From Tubiluchus corallicola (Eukaryota > Priapulida > Priapulimorpha > Priapulimorphida > Tubiluchidae), in NCBI GenBank assembly GCA_030141605.1, contig JAQGDQ010000730.1, forward strand, positions 1 to 64,000: a stretch of 64,000 bases of DNA, in the 5' to 3' direction. Position 1 is the first letter of the stretch, and each line of letters begins with the position of its first letter. Below the pieces are notes generated by a model. The model was not told the DNA's origin. It made no database searches and saw only the letters and a list, made by a program, of their open reading frames with translations. Shown in pieces: positions 13,501 to 24,866 of this stretch. The position numbers were made by a program, and so were the translations under genes.

Positions 13501-16500
13501 TGACTTACATGAAAGAATTATTGCCACACAAACGCAGTTCCGCGTTCACACCACTAGTTCTTCTCTGTTACGTGTATTTCGCCATTTGCTAGTTAGACGG
13601 CCACTAGCGCCTGCATTTCGGAAATGCGATGAACAAAAAACAGGTGCTGTACCGTTCAGTTCAGAAATGTTTGTTTGTGACGAACTGCACACGTTCGACA
13701 GCTCATGCGTGAGCACAGTGGTAAATTTGAAATTTTATCTTAAAACCTGCCGATATCTTAACACACTGAATATCTTACAGTAGCACTGCACTTCAATTTT
13801 CACTTTCGCAAACACGTGCAACACGCTCGTGGAAAAATTTTGCTGTTGAAAATTATATTCGTTTGTGGTGCTATCAATAATTGGGCTCGCCTGCTGTTAA
13901 TTAAGATTTTAATCTATTATTCAATTATCAGAAACATTTTTGCAGTATTAGTTGTGTTAAAATGTATGCTTTTTATCCTGTCTTCCTGTAATATATGTTA
14001 CTAACTGGATAGAATGACCAACTAGTAATCGAGGTGCTCCTGGTCCTACAAAACCGAGTTCTGCGGCAAGATGTCATGCTGTGCTAGTCACTAAGTTCTC
14101 TTGTTGCAAAATGATAGCGCTTTTGTGATCACTTGCATTGCAACTGCTTAATCACTGTTTTTGTTTAAATACAGGCACAAGGTCCGATCACGCCTCACTG
14201 TATAGTCACACTACCCAACACTAGTGGTATGCAGCTCCTCCTATGTTATGATAGTAAGTATCTGTATTTGTATTGGTACAGCTTTAGTTTGATGCTGTTT
14301 GCTTGTTTTTTATTATTATGCTGTTATTTCTGCTTTTATTGCTCAATTCTCTGTGTTTTGTATCATACAATACTGACAAAATGCAACCCAGCTTGGCTTT
14401 TCTCGACTAGTTGTGCCTGGAAGGGTAAAAATTGACGAGTGGCAATCGCATGTCATTTAAAAAAATCCCTCCGATATGTCTTCTTTTTAATTTTTGTTTC
14501 ATGTCTTTCTTAATGTCTGGATTGTCTTTTAAAATGTATTTATGTTTTTCATTGTGAAAATGTGAGAAAACTTAATTTACATTCATTGCTCTACAAATAT
14601 ATTTTTGTCGTACCGTAAATTACCAGATAAAATTGAGTAAAATAAGAAGTAAGTGGTGTAAAGTTTCTACTTATTCTATTTGCATAGATGAAGGCGTGTA
14701 CGTGAACACGTACGGTAAAATAATGAAGAACGTAGTACTCCAGTGGGGCGAGCTCCCCACCTCCGTGGCCTACATCGGTACGGGGCAAATCATGGGCTGG
14801 GGTAACAAAGCCATCGAGATACGATCAGTAGAAACCGGTCACCTGGACGGAGTGTTTATGCACAAGAAAGCGCAGAAGTTGAAATTCTTGTGTGAGAGGA
14901 ATGATAAGGTAAAGTGAGATTTTTTTAGAGTTTTAAACCAAAGAGGAAGTCGTTCACTGTGTCCAGCTCTAAAAAAGCAACAATTTCAATTAATCCGATC
15001 TCAGATCTTGAATTCAACTGGTTTTGGAATCAGACATTCATTCCGTTCTGACACAGGATATATCCGCCGTCTAGAAAGAAAACTGGCAACCCTGCTTACT
15101 ACCATCCGTCAGTGGCAACACGGGTGACAAAAATGCATTTTTAACAAGTCAAACCAATTATAATATTATCAGATTTAAGGCATTCCAAATGAGTCATTTG
15201 TAGAACAAAATTTTTAAGAATGATCTTTGTAAACTTGTTTTGTGAGCATTTGTAGTAATGGCCATTATCACTGTAAATACTTTGTAAATACTGAACAAGG
15301 TCTAAGTGGAGAGAATTTATATAAACAATTGCCTATGAAGCATAAATTTTAAATATACTGCCACTGAATAGAAATTTTCAGGCGTTATGGTTGCCACCCT
15401 TTGAAAATCATTAACTGGGAGACTTTGTGACTTCGTAAAAGCACATCATGGCTTTCCATAAGCGCGCGCTGCTCAAACTAATTCAAACTTCAGCAGCTTA
15501 TTTAATGTTAAAGCAAAAGTATTACAAAATTAGCTATCTAATTTTTTTGTAAAAACTTATTATACTTTTGATGAAGATCGACAGTGCACTACTTTCCTTT
15601 AAGACGAATGACGTCATTGGAAGAAGAATGGGCGTTGAAAATGGGAGCGCCCAAGTATGAAGTGATTACAAGTTTAGTGATTTTACTAGTCACACGAGGC
15701 GCTTATTGCATTTTTATTACTAAATCCGTCTATTATGTTTTGCTAATATTGAAATAAGCCTTACCTCCTAGAAGGCTTGACCTTTCCTTTAATTTTAAAG
15801 TAAAACATTAATCTAATTTCAACAGCTATTTACTAATGTTTTCAAGAGGTTTCTCACTGTGTTTGACTTTGCGTTTTGAGATAATAGCAGAATTCATTTA
15901 CTAAAATACACTTGTTTGATATAGACAGTCTTCCTCAGTATACAGGTCATCATTGTACCTTAGCCAGTATATTACTTATTGACCTAATGAAGTATTTTAT
16001 GTAATGACCAGCTTGTAAAGTTTCAAATGATGCTGTTGATATTGCCAAAAGTAAGTCATAAGTCATTCATTTCACATTGCACATTTAGAATAGTTTCATG
16101 TACAATATCTAGTGAAAGGGCCTACAATGAACGTAATACGAATAAGAAATACTGCACAGGAAAAGCCTCAAACACTGTTCACCTATATATGAATGTAATG
16201 TAGATGTTGCCAAAGGTAAATGATGTGAGTGAGTTTTATGAATTGCCAAATGAAAATTCAAACACATTTCAAATACACATTTAACACATTCACGATTTCA
16301 AATACATAGACCAAATCATGCCTCTATGACACTTAATTTATTTCCAGATCTTTAGATTTGCCTGATTAAGTTAATGTGTTTCTGGTTTAAAATCTCAGGC
16401 AGGCTTTGTGGTCCAGAAATTTGTAATTTATTTATTATCTGATGCATAACACGTTCTAATTAATGTTAAATTTCACTTGGTTTATGGATGCACAGTTACT

Positions 16501-16994
16501 ACTGCCACTTGATTGTCATTGCTGATAGAGAATTACCCACATTCTAATCTGTTTCACCTTCTAATATGACTCCATTATGTTTCTGCAATGTATCTTTTCT
16601 AGTGGCGACTTATTTAATAAAAAGCGATTATCATATTTACTCAGAAGTATTACAGACTAGCCACTCGCATAGCAAAGTGTAATTTTTTACCGGGTTACTT
16701 ACTGGTGTGTTTGCCTGTCATAAGGGCAGTTTTCTGTTATTTTAGAATTCTTCCTGTCCAGTGTCTGTATTTGACAAGTTGGGCCTATGATGATGATGAC
16801 GATGTTGATGATGATGTTGATGATGATTACACTGCCATTTGCTTATTATTGTTTCATTGATGTTCACCAGTATTTTTGTTCCCTTTCATTCATCATCATT
16901 TGTTTTTCAGGTATTTTTTAGTTCGGCTCGATCCGGCTCCACGTGTCAAATTTACTTCATGACTCTCAACAAGCCAGGACTGGCCAATTGGTGA
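4521..16994 (+). CDS. msn-like: Misshapen/NIK-related (MAP4K4/TNIK/MINK-type) kinase, 3' exons encoding the CNH domain
   Basis: Nine exons join in one frame: 4521-4755, 5472-5537, 7469-7614, 7922-7985, 8698-8798, 10485-10634, 14175-14253, 14688-14908 and 16911-16994. They total 1146 nt, or 381 codons plus TGA at 16992-16994, and every junction is GT/AG with matching phase. The first exon holds a low-complexity linker (VNVNVTPS), then the family signature [13 protein letters not shown] and the start of the citron-homology domain. Later exons give [63 protein letters not shown] and the C-terminus [12 protein letters not shown]. In this Ste20/GCK-IV family the CNH domain binds small GTPases (Rap2 in vertebrates) and regulates a kinase that feeds JNK and cytoskeletal signalling. 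The N-terminal kinase domain is not in the window. Wording is closer to Drosophila Misshapen than to human paralogues. Introns are loaded with minisatellites and a SINE. Confidence 0.93.
5165..5181 (+). repeat. G17 homopolymer
   Basis: Seventeen consecutive G in the first mapped intron of the Misshapen-like gene. It could form a G-rich secondary structure and is a likely site of length error. Confidence 0.9.
5994..6981 (+). repeat. 83-bp minisatellite, about 12 copies, intronic
   Basis: The unit runs from TGACACAACTTATGTACAAG through to TTTTTCTATCCAACAC, 83 bp, and is repeated about twelve times with few substitutions and small indels (TTTTAGC/TTTAGC, ACACG/GCGCG). Each unit holds the perfect inverted repeat TTGTGCTT-CT-AAGCACAA, so a transcript would carry a ladder of identical short hairpins. 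It lies in the intron between exons 5472-5537 and 7469-7614 of the Misshapen-like gene. Confidence 0.93.
9692..10215 (+). mobile_element. 5S rRNA-derived SINE (SINE3-like)
   Basis: Bases 9692-9782 match the 3' three-quarters of metazoan 5S rRNA: TCGTCTGATCACCGAAGTTA, GCCTGGTTAGTACTTGGATG, then GAATACCAGGTGCTGTAGGC. The internal RNA polymerase III control region is recognisable: box A around 9711-9720, the intermediate element around 9742-9748 and box C around 9749-9767. A non-5S body of about 420 bp follows directly and ends near CCAACTAACCAACTAA, then a TA-rich tract. A 5S head fused to an unrelated body and tail is the SINE3 architecture. It sits in the intron between exons 8698-8798 and 10485-10634. 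The first about 30 nt of 5S are missing, so this copy is 5' truncated or diverged. Confidence 0.82.
11691..13086 (+). repeat. 31-bp minisatellite, about 45 copies, intronic
   Basis: The unit (GTAGGTGCTGTGTGACATTT followed by CAGTTAAACTC) repeats about 45 times with very few substitutions, such as TTTGTG for TGTGTG, one partial unit near 12445 and one GCCGCTG variant near 12951. Low divergence suggests recent expansion. Each unit contains a 3' splice-site-like GACATTTCAG and a 5' splice-site-like GTAGGT. It occupies the 3.5-kb intron between exons 10485-10634 and 14175-14253 of the Misshapen-like gene. Confidence 0.95.
15330..15800 (+). repeat. Unclassified dispersed repeat, copy 1 (inverse of 40545-41010)
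   Basis: This block aligns over most of its length with the reverse complement of 40545-41010. Shared landmarks are TTTTCAGG near the left end, TTTCCGTAAGCG-like and GCGCGCTG/GTGCGCTG motifs, a conserved ATGACGTCATTGG palindrome, AAGAATGGGCGTT, and a right end with TTTTTATTACTAAATC and CCTTTCCTTTAA. No coding capacity is visible. The class is unknown; a non-autonomous DNA element or an old SINE are both possible. Confidence 0.7.
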
Positions 16995-19130
16995 TTTTAA
17001 CTGCGTGAAGACAAGTTTTGAACCTGTTACAACAAACTGGTCAAGCTGATTTTAATTACATTGACCACAGTTAACGAGAGAACGAACGCGTTACTGTAAT
17101 TATAGCAGTTGTGTAATGAAGTGGAATGAGCTTGACTTACATCACATGTTGACACAAACATTTTTCTGTTGATAAGAGAATTAAATGCCATGCTTATTTC
17201 TCTCTCGAATTGTACAGTTATAATCTCGTGTACAATGAGTCTTGGCTGTATAAAATACAGTTATTAAATTTCTGTCTCCAGGTTTTTATAGTATTGGAAA
17301 TCCACTCAAGTGATATTATATCCACAGAAAATACTGGCCTAGAATTTGGTTCACAGAGCGATTAGTCGCATCCTCGTTTGTTTTTCATATTTTTATTCTC
17401 TATTGTCAGATGCTTGATCCATTTTCACAACAATTGCTGTATATCAGATACAGGTAAAAGTGCTGATATTTTGGAAGGATGGAAATATTCGTGACATTGT
17501 TTTACATTGAACGGTTTTAACGTAATCGTCTAACACTGCCACTTTGTTAGGTTTTTTTATGAATTATGGAAACAGCATTTTATGATTGTTCAATGTGATG
17601 AACAAAAATGATGATTTTCTTTATGAATCACTGGATGTGCTTGCAACGATTAGATTTTATTGACCGTCGGCAATGTTAGAATTTTCGTAGCCGTGTTTTG
17701 GTAAGAACTGGGGCCACAGCAGCACAAAACCACGGCTTGGTATTTTGCTTTTTTACCCGTGACAGTTTTATTTTTCACCTTTATAGAACTGGCTGCTTTG
17801 TTAAACTTTTATTTTAAACCTCTTACAGGAAACTTCTACTTATATTGATGATGTTTGCATCCCGTTCATTTATGAGCTGGTTTTTAAGCACTTATTACCT
17901 GGAAAATTTGCTCTTCTGAACGTAGTATTTTACGTTCTGAAGTCGTATTAATTGCATGCCATGGTGAAGAGCCTTTTTAGTAGAAAGTATATTACACAGA
18001 CAATGTTGATGTTTATTAATATAATGAGGATTTTTCTGATTTCAGTTGTAAAACTAGAATAAAAATTGCTGATCAACTGTCTCTGTAAATCTAACATTTT
18101 ATTTTAGATTTCGATATTTGTTTGCGCTAAAATGCACAAATTTTTTTCTCTTATTTAATCATGTACATATTTAAACTCTCTGTTTTTTTCATAGTTGATT
18201 TTACTCTGTCTTGGACCACAATTTTCATGGCACAATATCTACATGTGTAATCATTTGTATCATCTAGTTTAATTACGAAACGATTCTGAAATATTAGTCC
18301 AAATCGTGATACTATTAATGATGAAGCTAATTGTTGTCAAGTGTTATTTTATTTTAGAATGTGTGCTTCCAACTCGTGTAGTTGAAATCTCCTGCATTTT
18401 GCTGTTAACTTGGTAAACTTATATATTATTGTCTCATTTTTGCCTAATTCGTACCTAAATTACCCCGGTATTTGTACTACTAAATGATAGTACATTTGCT
18501 GTTAATTATCAAATCTTATTCACCTTATAGGTGACAGGTATATTCTCTACCTGTGTAAACTATCAGGTAGTAATCTAGTGTATAGACAGGTGTATTTTAT
18601 AATTTATTATAACAGCATAGCAGTAGGTTGAACGTAGTGAAAAATTTCACTACCAATTCAGTAAAGTATCGTGTCATTTTTAGTGCAGTTTTGACTACGG
18701 ATTATGTAATGTATTTGTAAATTTTTTATCTGTTGATTTAAATTCAATAATCTCTTGTAAAATATTGGTTTAATTTCGGTTCAGTTTTTTTGCAAAACTT
18801 GCCAGAAGTGAACTGGTGCTTTCAGTTTTTCTGAAATTTACGATGATTGTTTAGAAGCTTGACTTCTGTTTTGAGTACGTTTGTTGTATGAGATTTTGGT
18901 ATAAAAAAAATTCGAGATATAATTTGAAATGCTTGCGTATCTTGTAAACGACATGTGTAACATTAATATTTTAATATTTCTTTTTTCAATCTTTTTATGT
19001 GATGCTTTTATGGTCAAGATTACTTGTTACATTTGACTGCCTCTGGTGCAATGTAAATTTGTCACTTTTGTGTTTTGTAAGTATTATTGTGATTCTGTTA
19101 GAATGTAATAAAAATTGTTGGCTATATAAT
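16995..19130 (+). other. Probable 3' UTR and flank of the Misshapen-like gene
   Basis: After the TGA there is no further coding signal. AATAAA hexamers occur at 18058-18063 and 19107-19112, and an ATTAAA lies near 17179, so a long 3' UTR with alternative ends is plausible. The last AATAAA sits about 65 bp before the 56-bp minisatellite begins. Transcript ends cannot be fixed from sequence alone. Confidence 0.45.
19107..19112 (+). terminator. Candidate distal polyadenylation signal AATAAA
   Basis: A canonical hexamer lies downstream of the Misshapen-like stop codon with GT-rich sequence following. It is one of several candidates, so confidence is modest. Confidence 0.35.
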
Positions 19131-19175
19131 GTAATTTGAGGTGGTAGCTGCAGTTTTTTTATACAATTTAATTCT

Positions 19176-20396
19176 TGGAGTTTGGGGGTAGTACTACGTG
19201 TTTTGTAAGCTGTATATGACAAGGGGTCCCGGAGTTTGGGGGTAGTACCACGTGTGTTTTGTAAGCTGTATATGACAAGGGGTCCTGGAGTTTGGGGGTA
19301 GTACCACGTGTGTTTTGTAAGCTGTATATGACAAGGGGTCCTGGAGTTTGGGGGTAGTACCACGTGTGTTTTGTAAGCTGTATATGACAAGGGGTCCTGG
19401 AGTTTGGGGGTAGTACCACGTGTGTTTTGTAAGCTGTATATGACAAGGGGTCCTGGAGTTTGGGGGTAGTACCACGTGTGTTTTGTAAGCTGTATATGAC
19501 AAGGGGTCCTGGAGTTTGGGGGTAGTACCACGTGTGTTTGTAAGCTGTATATGACAAGGGGTCCTGGAGTTTGGGGGTAGTACCACGTGTGTTTTGTAGC
19601 TGTATATGACAAGGGGTCCTGGAGTTTGGGGGTAGTACCACGTGTGTTTTGTAAGCTGTATATGACAAGGGGTCCTGGAGTTTGGGGGTAGTACCACGTG
19701 TGTTTTGTAAGCTGTATATGACAAGGGGTCCTGGAGTTTGGGGGTAGTACCACGTGTGTTTTGTAAGCTGTATATGACAAGGGGTCCTGGAGTTTGGGGG
19801 TAGTACCACGTGTGTTTTGTAAGCTGTATATGACAAGGGGTCCTGGAGTTTGGGGGTAGTACCACATGTGTTTTGTAAGCTGTATATGACAAGGGGTCCT
19901 GGAGTTTGGGGGTAGTACCACGTGTGTTTTGTAAGCTGTATATGACAAGGGGTCCTGGAGTTTGGGGGTAGTACCACGTGTGTTTTGTAAGCTGTATATG
20001 ACAAGGGGTCCTGGAGTTTGGAGGTAGTACCACGTGTGTTTTGTAAGCTGTCTATGACAAGGGGTCCTGGAGTTTGGAGGTAGTACCACATGTGTTTGGT
20101 AAGCTGTCTATGGCAAGGGGTCCTGGAGTTTGGGGGTAGTACCACATGTGTTTTGTAAGCTGTATATGACAAGGGGTCCTGGAGTTTGGGGGTAGTACCA
20201 CGTGTGTTTTCTAAACTGTATATGACAAGGAGTCCTGGAGTTTGGGGGGTACCACGTGTGTTTTGTAAACTGTATATGACAAGGGGTCCTGGAGTTTGGG
20301 GGTAGTACCACGTGTTTTGTAAGCTGTATATGACAAGGGGTCCTGGAGTTTGGGGGTAGTACCACGTGTTTTGTAAGCTGTGTATGACAAGTGGTC
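19176..20396 (+). repeat. 56-bp minisatellite, about 22 copies, with CACGTG in most units
   Basis: The unit starts GGAGTTTGGGGGTAGTACCA and ends ATGACAAGGGGTCCT; unit spacing is 56 bp, with variants a few bases shorter near both ends. Most copies contain ACCACGTGTG, a perfect E-box palindrome CACGTG; a few have CACATG. Because 56 is not a multiple of 3 and the unit lacks stops on the minus strand, long minus-strand frames arise in all phases; I do not read them as a gene. Confidence 0.95.
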
Positions 20397-20510
20397 TGAT
20401 ACATTTTTCGGTGTCCATTAGGTTTTTTCCTGTAATGTTTTAGTTAATTTTGTAATAACATTACAGTATTGCTAAATGGGATTCAAACCCTTTCAACTTT
20501 GTTTTGAGAA

Positions 20511-20828
20511 AGATGGAGAAGGCTGAGGAAAGAGAGAAAGAGGAAGAGAGCGATAGAAAGAGAGGGAGGGAGAGAGAGAGGGAAAAGAGAGAGAGAGAAG
20601 GAAGGAGAGAGGGAAAGAGCGAGAGAGAGGGGGAGAAAGAAAGAGAGGGGGAAGGAGAGAGGGAAACAAAGGGAGGAGACAGGGAGAGAGAGAGAGAAGG
20701 AAGAATAGAGGGAACGAGCGAGAGAGAGAGAAAGAAAGAGAGGGAGAGAGAGAAGGGGATAGACAGAGAGAGGGGGAAGAGTGGGCAGGAGGAAAGGAGA
20801 GAGAAAGAGAAGGACAGAGCGAGAGAGC
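20511..20828 (+). repeat. Polypurine (GA)n-rich tract
   Basis: About 320 bp consist almost entirely of A and G, dominated by GAGAGA and GGGAGA blocks. It is a mirror-repeat-rich polypurine/polypyrimidine tract capable in principle of triplex (H-DNA) formation. Open frames on both strands are compositional artefacts. Confidence 0.93.
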
Positions 20829-20994
20829 GATTCATTCCTATATTTATTAACAGGACAATAATCACGTATTAAGCAAGTTCTTTTTAACAACAGAAAAGTC
20901 AAATGTTTGACAGCATTACAATCCTTGATATGTTAAACACAGTTATAATTATGTAATAGTCAACATTAACAAAAAGGTGAGCATAACAACAACA

Positions 20995-21280
20995 TTATTA
21001 TACAGTGTGCGGTACATGCTACTGTAAACAGACTTTACAAACTACAATATACAAAGTACCCATTAATATGATACAAAAGCAAACATTGTGCACGGTGTGC
21101 GGTACATGCTTCTACTGTAAACAGACTTTACAATATACAAAGTATCCATTAATATGATACAAAAGCAAACATTGTGCACGGTGTGCGGTACATGCTTCTA
21201 CTGTAAACAGGCTTTACAAACTACAATATACAAAGTATCCTTTAATATTATACAAAAGCAAACGTGTGCACTACAATCAC
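20995..21280 (+). repeat. Three-copy tandem repeat of about 85-90 bp
   Basis: Three consecutive copies share GTGTGCGGTACATGCT, CTGTAAACAGACTTTACAA, ATATACAAAGTA and ATACAAAAGCAAAC. The first copy lacks a 3-nt TCT present in the others, and the second lacks AACTAC. No coding meaning is evident. Confidence 0.85.
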
Positions 21281-21714
21281 ATAATTCGAAATAGTTCCAC
21301 GATCAAGTTCAACAACCACCAGAAAAGTTTCTTGTTTCTGACAAATGTTCATCTACCTGGTAACTTTAGTAAGGCTGATCATGGGCTTTAATCTATAGGC
21401 GGTCCATGGCTTGATTATTTTTAATGTCATTAGTTTGTAAAGTCCATAATAGGGCCAAAGGTGAAAACTCCAACAGTTTTTTGGACTAATCGGGGCAGCA
21501 CAATTACCAGAGTTGCAAGCAAACTGGGCAACAATCTGCAGTTCCGTACCATAACCGTTACGAAACCGAATTCTACTCCCTAAAGTTTTAAAGATACAAA
21601 TTATTCTGCTTAGACAACGCCTCAACAAATGATTCTTACTGATTTCACCACCAAACATCTTCAAGCATTGTTCAATAGAGCATTGGTCTATGAAAAAATT
21701 TGGAACAGTTCTGC

Positions 21715-23240
21715 ACTTTCACATGGTTTCACACATCTTCAGTCACTTGACGTGGTTTCGCGCATTTTCAGTCACTTGACATGGTTTCACACATCTTCAG
21801 TAACTTCACATCGTTTCACACATCTTCAGTAACTTCACTTGGTTTCACACATCTTCAGTCACTTCACATGGTTTCACACATCTTCAGTCACTTCACGTGG
21901 TTTCACACATCTTCAATCACCTCACTTGGTTTCACACATCTTCAGTCACTTCACTTGGTTTCACACATCTTCAGTCACTTCACATGGTTTCACACATCTT
22001 CAGTCACTTCACATGGATTACACATCTTCAGTCACCTCACATCGTTTCACACATCTTCAGTCACTTGACATGGTTTCACACATCTTCAGTCACTTCACTT
22101 GGTTTCACACATCTTCAGTCACTTCACGTGGTTTCACACATCTTCAATCACCTCACTTGGTTTCACACATCTTCAGTCACTTCACATGGTTTCACACATC
22201 TTCAGTCACTTCACTTGGTTTCACACATCTTCAGTCACTTCACTTGGTTTCACACATCTTCAGTCACTTCACATCGTTTCACACATCTTCAGTCACTTCA
22301 CATCGTTTCACACATCTTCAGTCACTTGACATCGTTTCACACATCTTCAATCACCTCACGTGGTTTCACACATCTTCAGTCACTTCACGTGGTTTCACAC
22401 ATCTTCAGTCACTTCACGTGGTTTCACACATCTTCAGTCACTTCACGTGGTTTCACACATCTTCAGTCACTTCACGTGGTTTCACACATCTTCAATCACC
22501 TCACTTGGTTTCACACATCTTCAATCACCTCACTTGGTTTCACACATCTTCAGTCACTTCACATGGTTTCACACATCTTCAATCACCTCACTTGGTTTCA
22601 CACATCTTCAGTCACTTCACATCGTTTCACACATCTTCAGTCACTTCACATCGTTTCACACATCTTCAGTCACTTCACATGGTTTCACACATCTTCTGCA
22701 CTTCAAATGGTTTCACACATCTTCAGTCACTTCACATCGTTTCACACATCTTCAGTCACTTCACGTGGTTTCACACATCTTCAGTCACTTCACATGCTTT
22801 CACACATCTTCAGTCACTTCACATGGTTTCACACATCTTCTGCACTTCACATGGTTTCACACATCTTCAGTCACTTCACATCGTTTCACACATCTTCAAT
22901 CACTTCACGTGGTTTCACACATCTTCAGTCACTTCACGTGGTTTCACACATCTTCAGTCACTTCACATGCTTTCACACATCTTCAGTCACTTCACGTCGT
23001 TTCACACATCTTCAGTCACTTCACGTGGTTTCACATATCTTCAGTCACTTCACATGCTTTCACACATCTTCAGTCACTTCACATGGTTTCACACATCTTC
23101 AGTCACTTCACATGGTTTCACACATCTTCTGCACTTCAAATGGTTTCACACAACTTCAATCACTTCACATGGCTTACACGTCATCAGTCACTTCACATGG
23201 TTTCACACATCTTCAGTCACTTCACATGATTTCACAAAGC
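21715..23240 (+). repeat. 29-bp satellite, about 52 copies, with higher-order variant pattern
   Basis: The unit is TTTCACACATCTTCAGTCAC followed by a variable TTCACNTGG-type core, 29 bp. Variants at the core (CATGG, CTTGG, CGTGG, CATCG, CATGC), at AGTCACTT versus AATCACCT, and a shortened CTTCTGCACTT unit recur in blocks. For example a run containing the shortened unit, CATCG, CGTGG, CATGC and CATGG recurs near 22690-22850 and 22840-23110. All three plus-strand frames stay open through it, because the unit lacks stops and 29 cycles the phase. Confidence 0.95.
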
Positions 23241-24476
23241 TTCGTGAACTTTTACACGGCTTCTACACTGACCGTGCGCCATCGTACACAGTATTTATGT
23301 GAGTTTTATAAGAATACAGCTTTTTGAATTTTTTGAACCAACGTTAGTTTATCCTTTTTTGTCGTGAACTGTGAAAACCATTGAAAGCTGTGTGGAGCCG
23401 TGGTTATTTGCAAATGGTCTCCTGGAAGACGCAAGAATTCCGCTGCTGCAATTCATAAGGCGGAACTGAATCACATTTCTTATAATTATGGTATCACTTA
23501 AGGCAAAATAAAAAAATTGGTTCATTTGGATTTAGTACCATGTTTACCGCCAGAGTACATTAGAGTTTTACAAGCTTCAGGCAAATGCAACTGCAAGGAG
23601 TTATAAAAAGATACAGTAAGTAAAAACATAATAATTATGGTCTAATTAACAAAAAAACTATAGTAAAAAATTTAAAGCTTTAAAATGAGTGAAAATGGCT
23701 TAATCGTTTTGAAAGTGCTTGACATCACATTAGCTTTTTGAATGACAATATGAGTTCTATTTAATGAGTTTTGTACAGGGCGTCCCAGAAGAAGCAGTCC
23801 AAATATGCGGATATGCTGAAATATGTTGATCAAATCACAGTAAATGAGTTTTAAGTAATTTAGTAAAAGATTAAACTCTGTAACCTAAAGGCATAATCAG
23901 AAGCGTCCCTAGGTGTTCATATGAAAAACATAATCAAGTTCATTAGATTAGTGTTTTAACACTTATCATTTTGTCAGAAATTAAGTCGAACTTCTGAATT
24001 ATGACGTCACAGATGTAATGACGTACGATATCGTATTTTCACGACTTCAGGTTTCTTAATATATATCTTTTGTTGTGTATCCACTATACTGTATAAATAT
24101 TAGCAGATATGTACTGCACTGTTTTTTCTTAAACGCCCTGTACTTATATACCTACTATTATATAATTGGTATTCAAGTTACAATTCAACGACTGCCGAAA
24201 TAACAGTAAAGGAAATGTTCCTTTAAAATTACATTACATGCATACATTGTGCACTGCATGCTATAATTATGTATAGAAACACAAGTTCATCAGAAGCTTC
24301 ACAATGCAAGAAGCTTGAAGTTGTTTAGAACTATGACAGCTTTTAGGTCGCATCTAATGAGCAAGGGTCATTTTTGGAAAAGATTTTTTGAAAACAACAA
24401 GAATTGACAAAGTTATTTAAACTCCTTCAGAACTGGGGAAGGAGTTTACAATTCCCCACACAATTTAAATACCATA
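23241..24476. other. Intergenic, no gene recognised
   Basis: No credible gene. A short stretch at about 23515-23610 can be read on the plus strand as LVHLDLVPCLPPEYIRVLQA, which looks protein-like, but its flanks contain stops and I cannot assign it. It may be a fragment of a decayed gene or element. Confidence 0.4.
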
Positions 24477-24580
24477 ACTCTAACTCTAGCCCTACGCCTA
24501 ACCCAACCCTAAACCTATCCCTAATCCTAACCCAACCCTAAACCTATCCCTAACCCTAACCTCTACCCTAACCCTAATCA
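24477..24580 (-). repeat. Degenerate interstitial telomere-like repeat (TTAGGG type)
   Basis: About 100 bp of CCCTAA-like units: CCTAACCCAACCCTAAACCT recurs about 36 bp apart, with CCCTAACCCTAACC near 24550-24575. On the minus strand this reads TTAGGG/TTTAGGG/TTGGGT variants. The pattern suggests decay of a telomeric tract, or insertion of one during break repair, in a lineage with TTAGGG telomeres. Confidence 0.75.
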
Positions 24581-24866
24581 TAGTCCGTTCTGGCACTAAT
24601 TTCCTGTGTATGGGGATTTGTAAAATTAGCCAGACCGGTAAAACAAGCCACGATTAATTAGGTAATGCTTTTATTCAGGATACTAGGGTTTCGTATTTAT
24701 GTCAGAAAATTGTCTTTACAGACTAATATTCTTTTATATTGCAAATCAACGTTAAATACAGTAACTATAATTCACCTAAACACTGAAATAAGTGTACTTT
24801 TGCTTACACAAACACGTGCAGGAATGCATAATAGAATGTGTTAACTGTACAATGCGCGCGCATGCT

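Noticed and set aside
13469-13783. 104-codon plus-strand frame in a Misshapen-like intron
   Set aside because: No domain or splice sites; lies within the intron ending at 14174.
13816-14435. Hydrophobic 62-68-codon frames
   Set aside because: Frame 14229-14435 merely overlaps true exon 14175-14253 and reads through its donor; the other is AT-rich intron.
18995-20418. Minus-strand open frames up to 416 codons
   Set aside because: They lie wholly in the 56-bp minisatellite; all three frames give shifted versions of the same peptide, with no start context, domain or non-repeat part.
20461-20902. Ser/Leu-rich and Arg/Glu-rich frames
   Set aside because: Compositional consequence of the GA polypurine tract.
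21353-21664. 103-codon minus-strand frame
   Set aside because: No recognisable domain, no splice context; runs toward the 29-bp satellite.
21781-23327. Plus-strand open frames of 289-487 codons
   Set aside because: Produced by the stop-free 29-bp satellite; the frames are equivalent and no domain or splice context exists outside the array.
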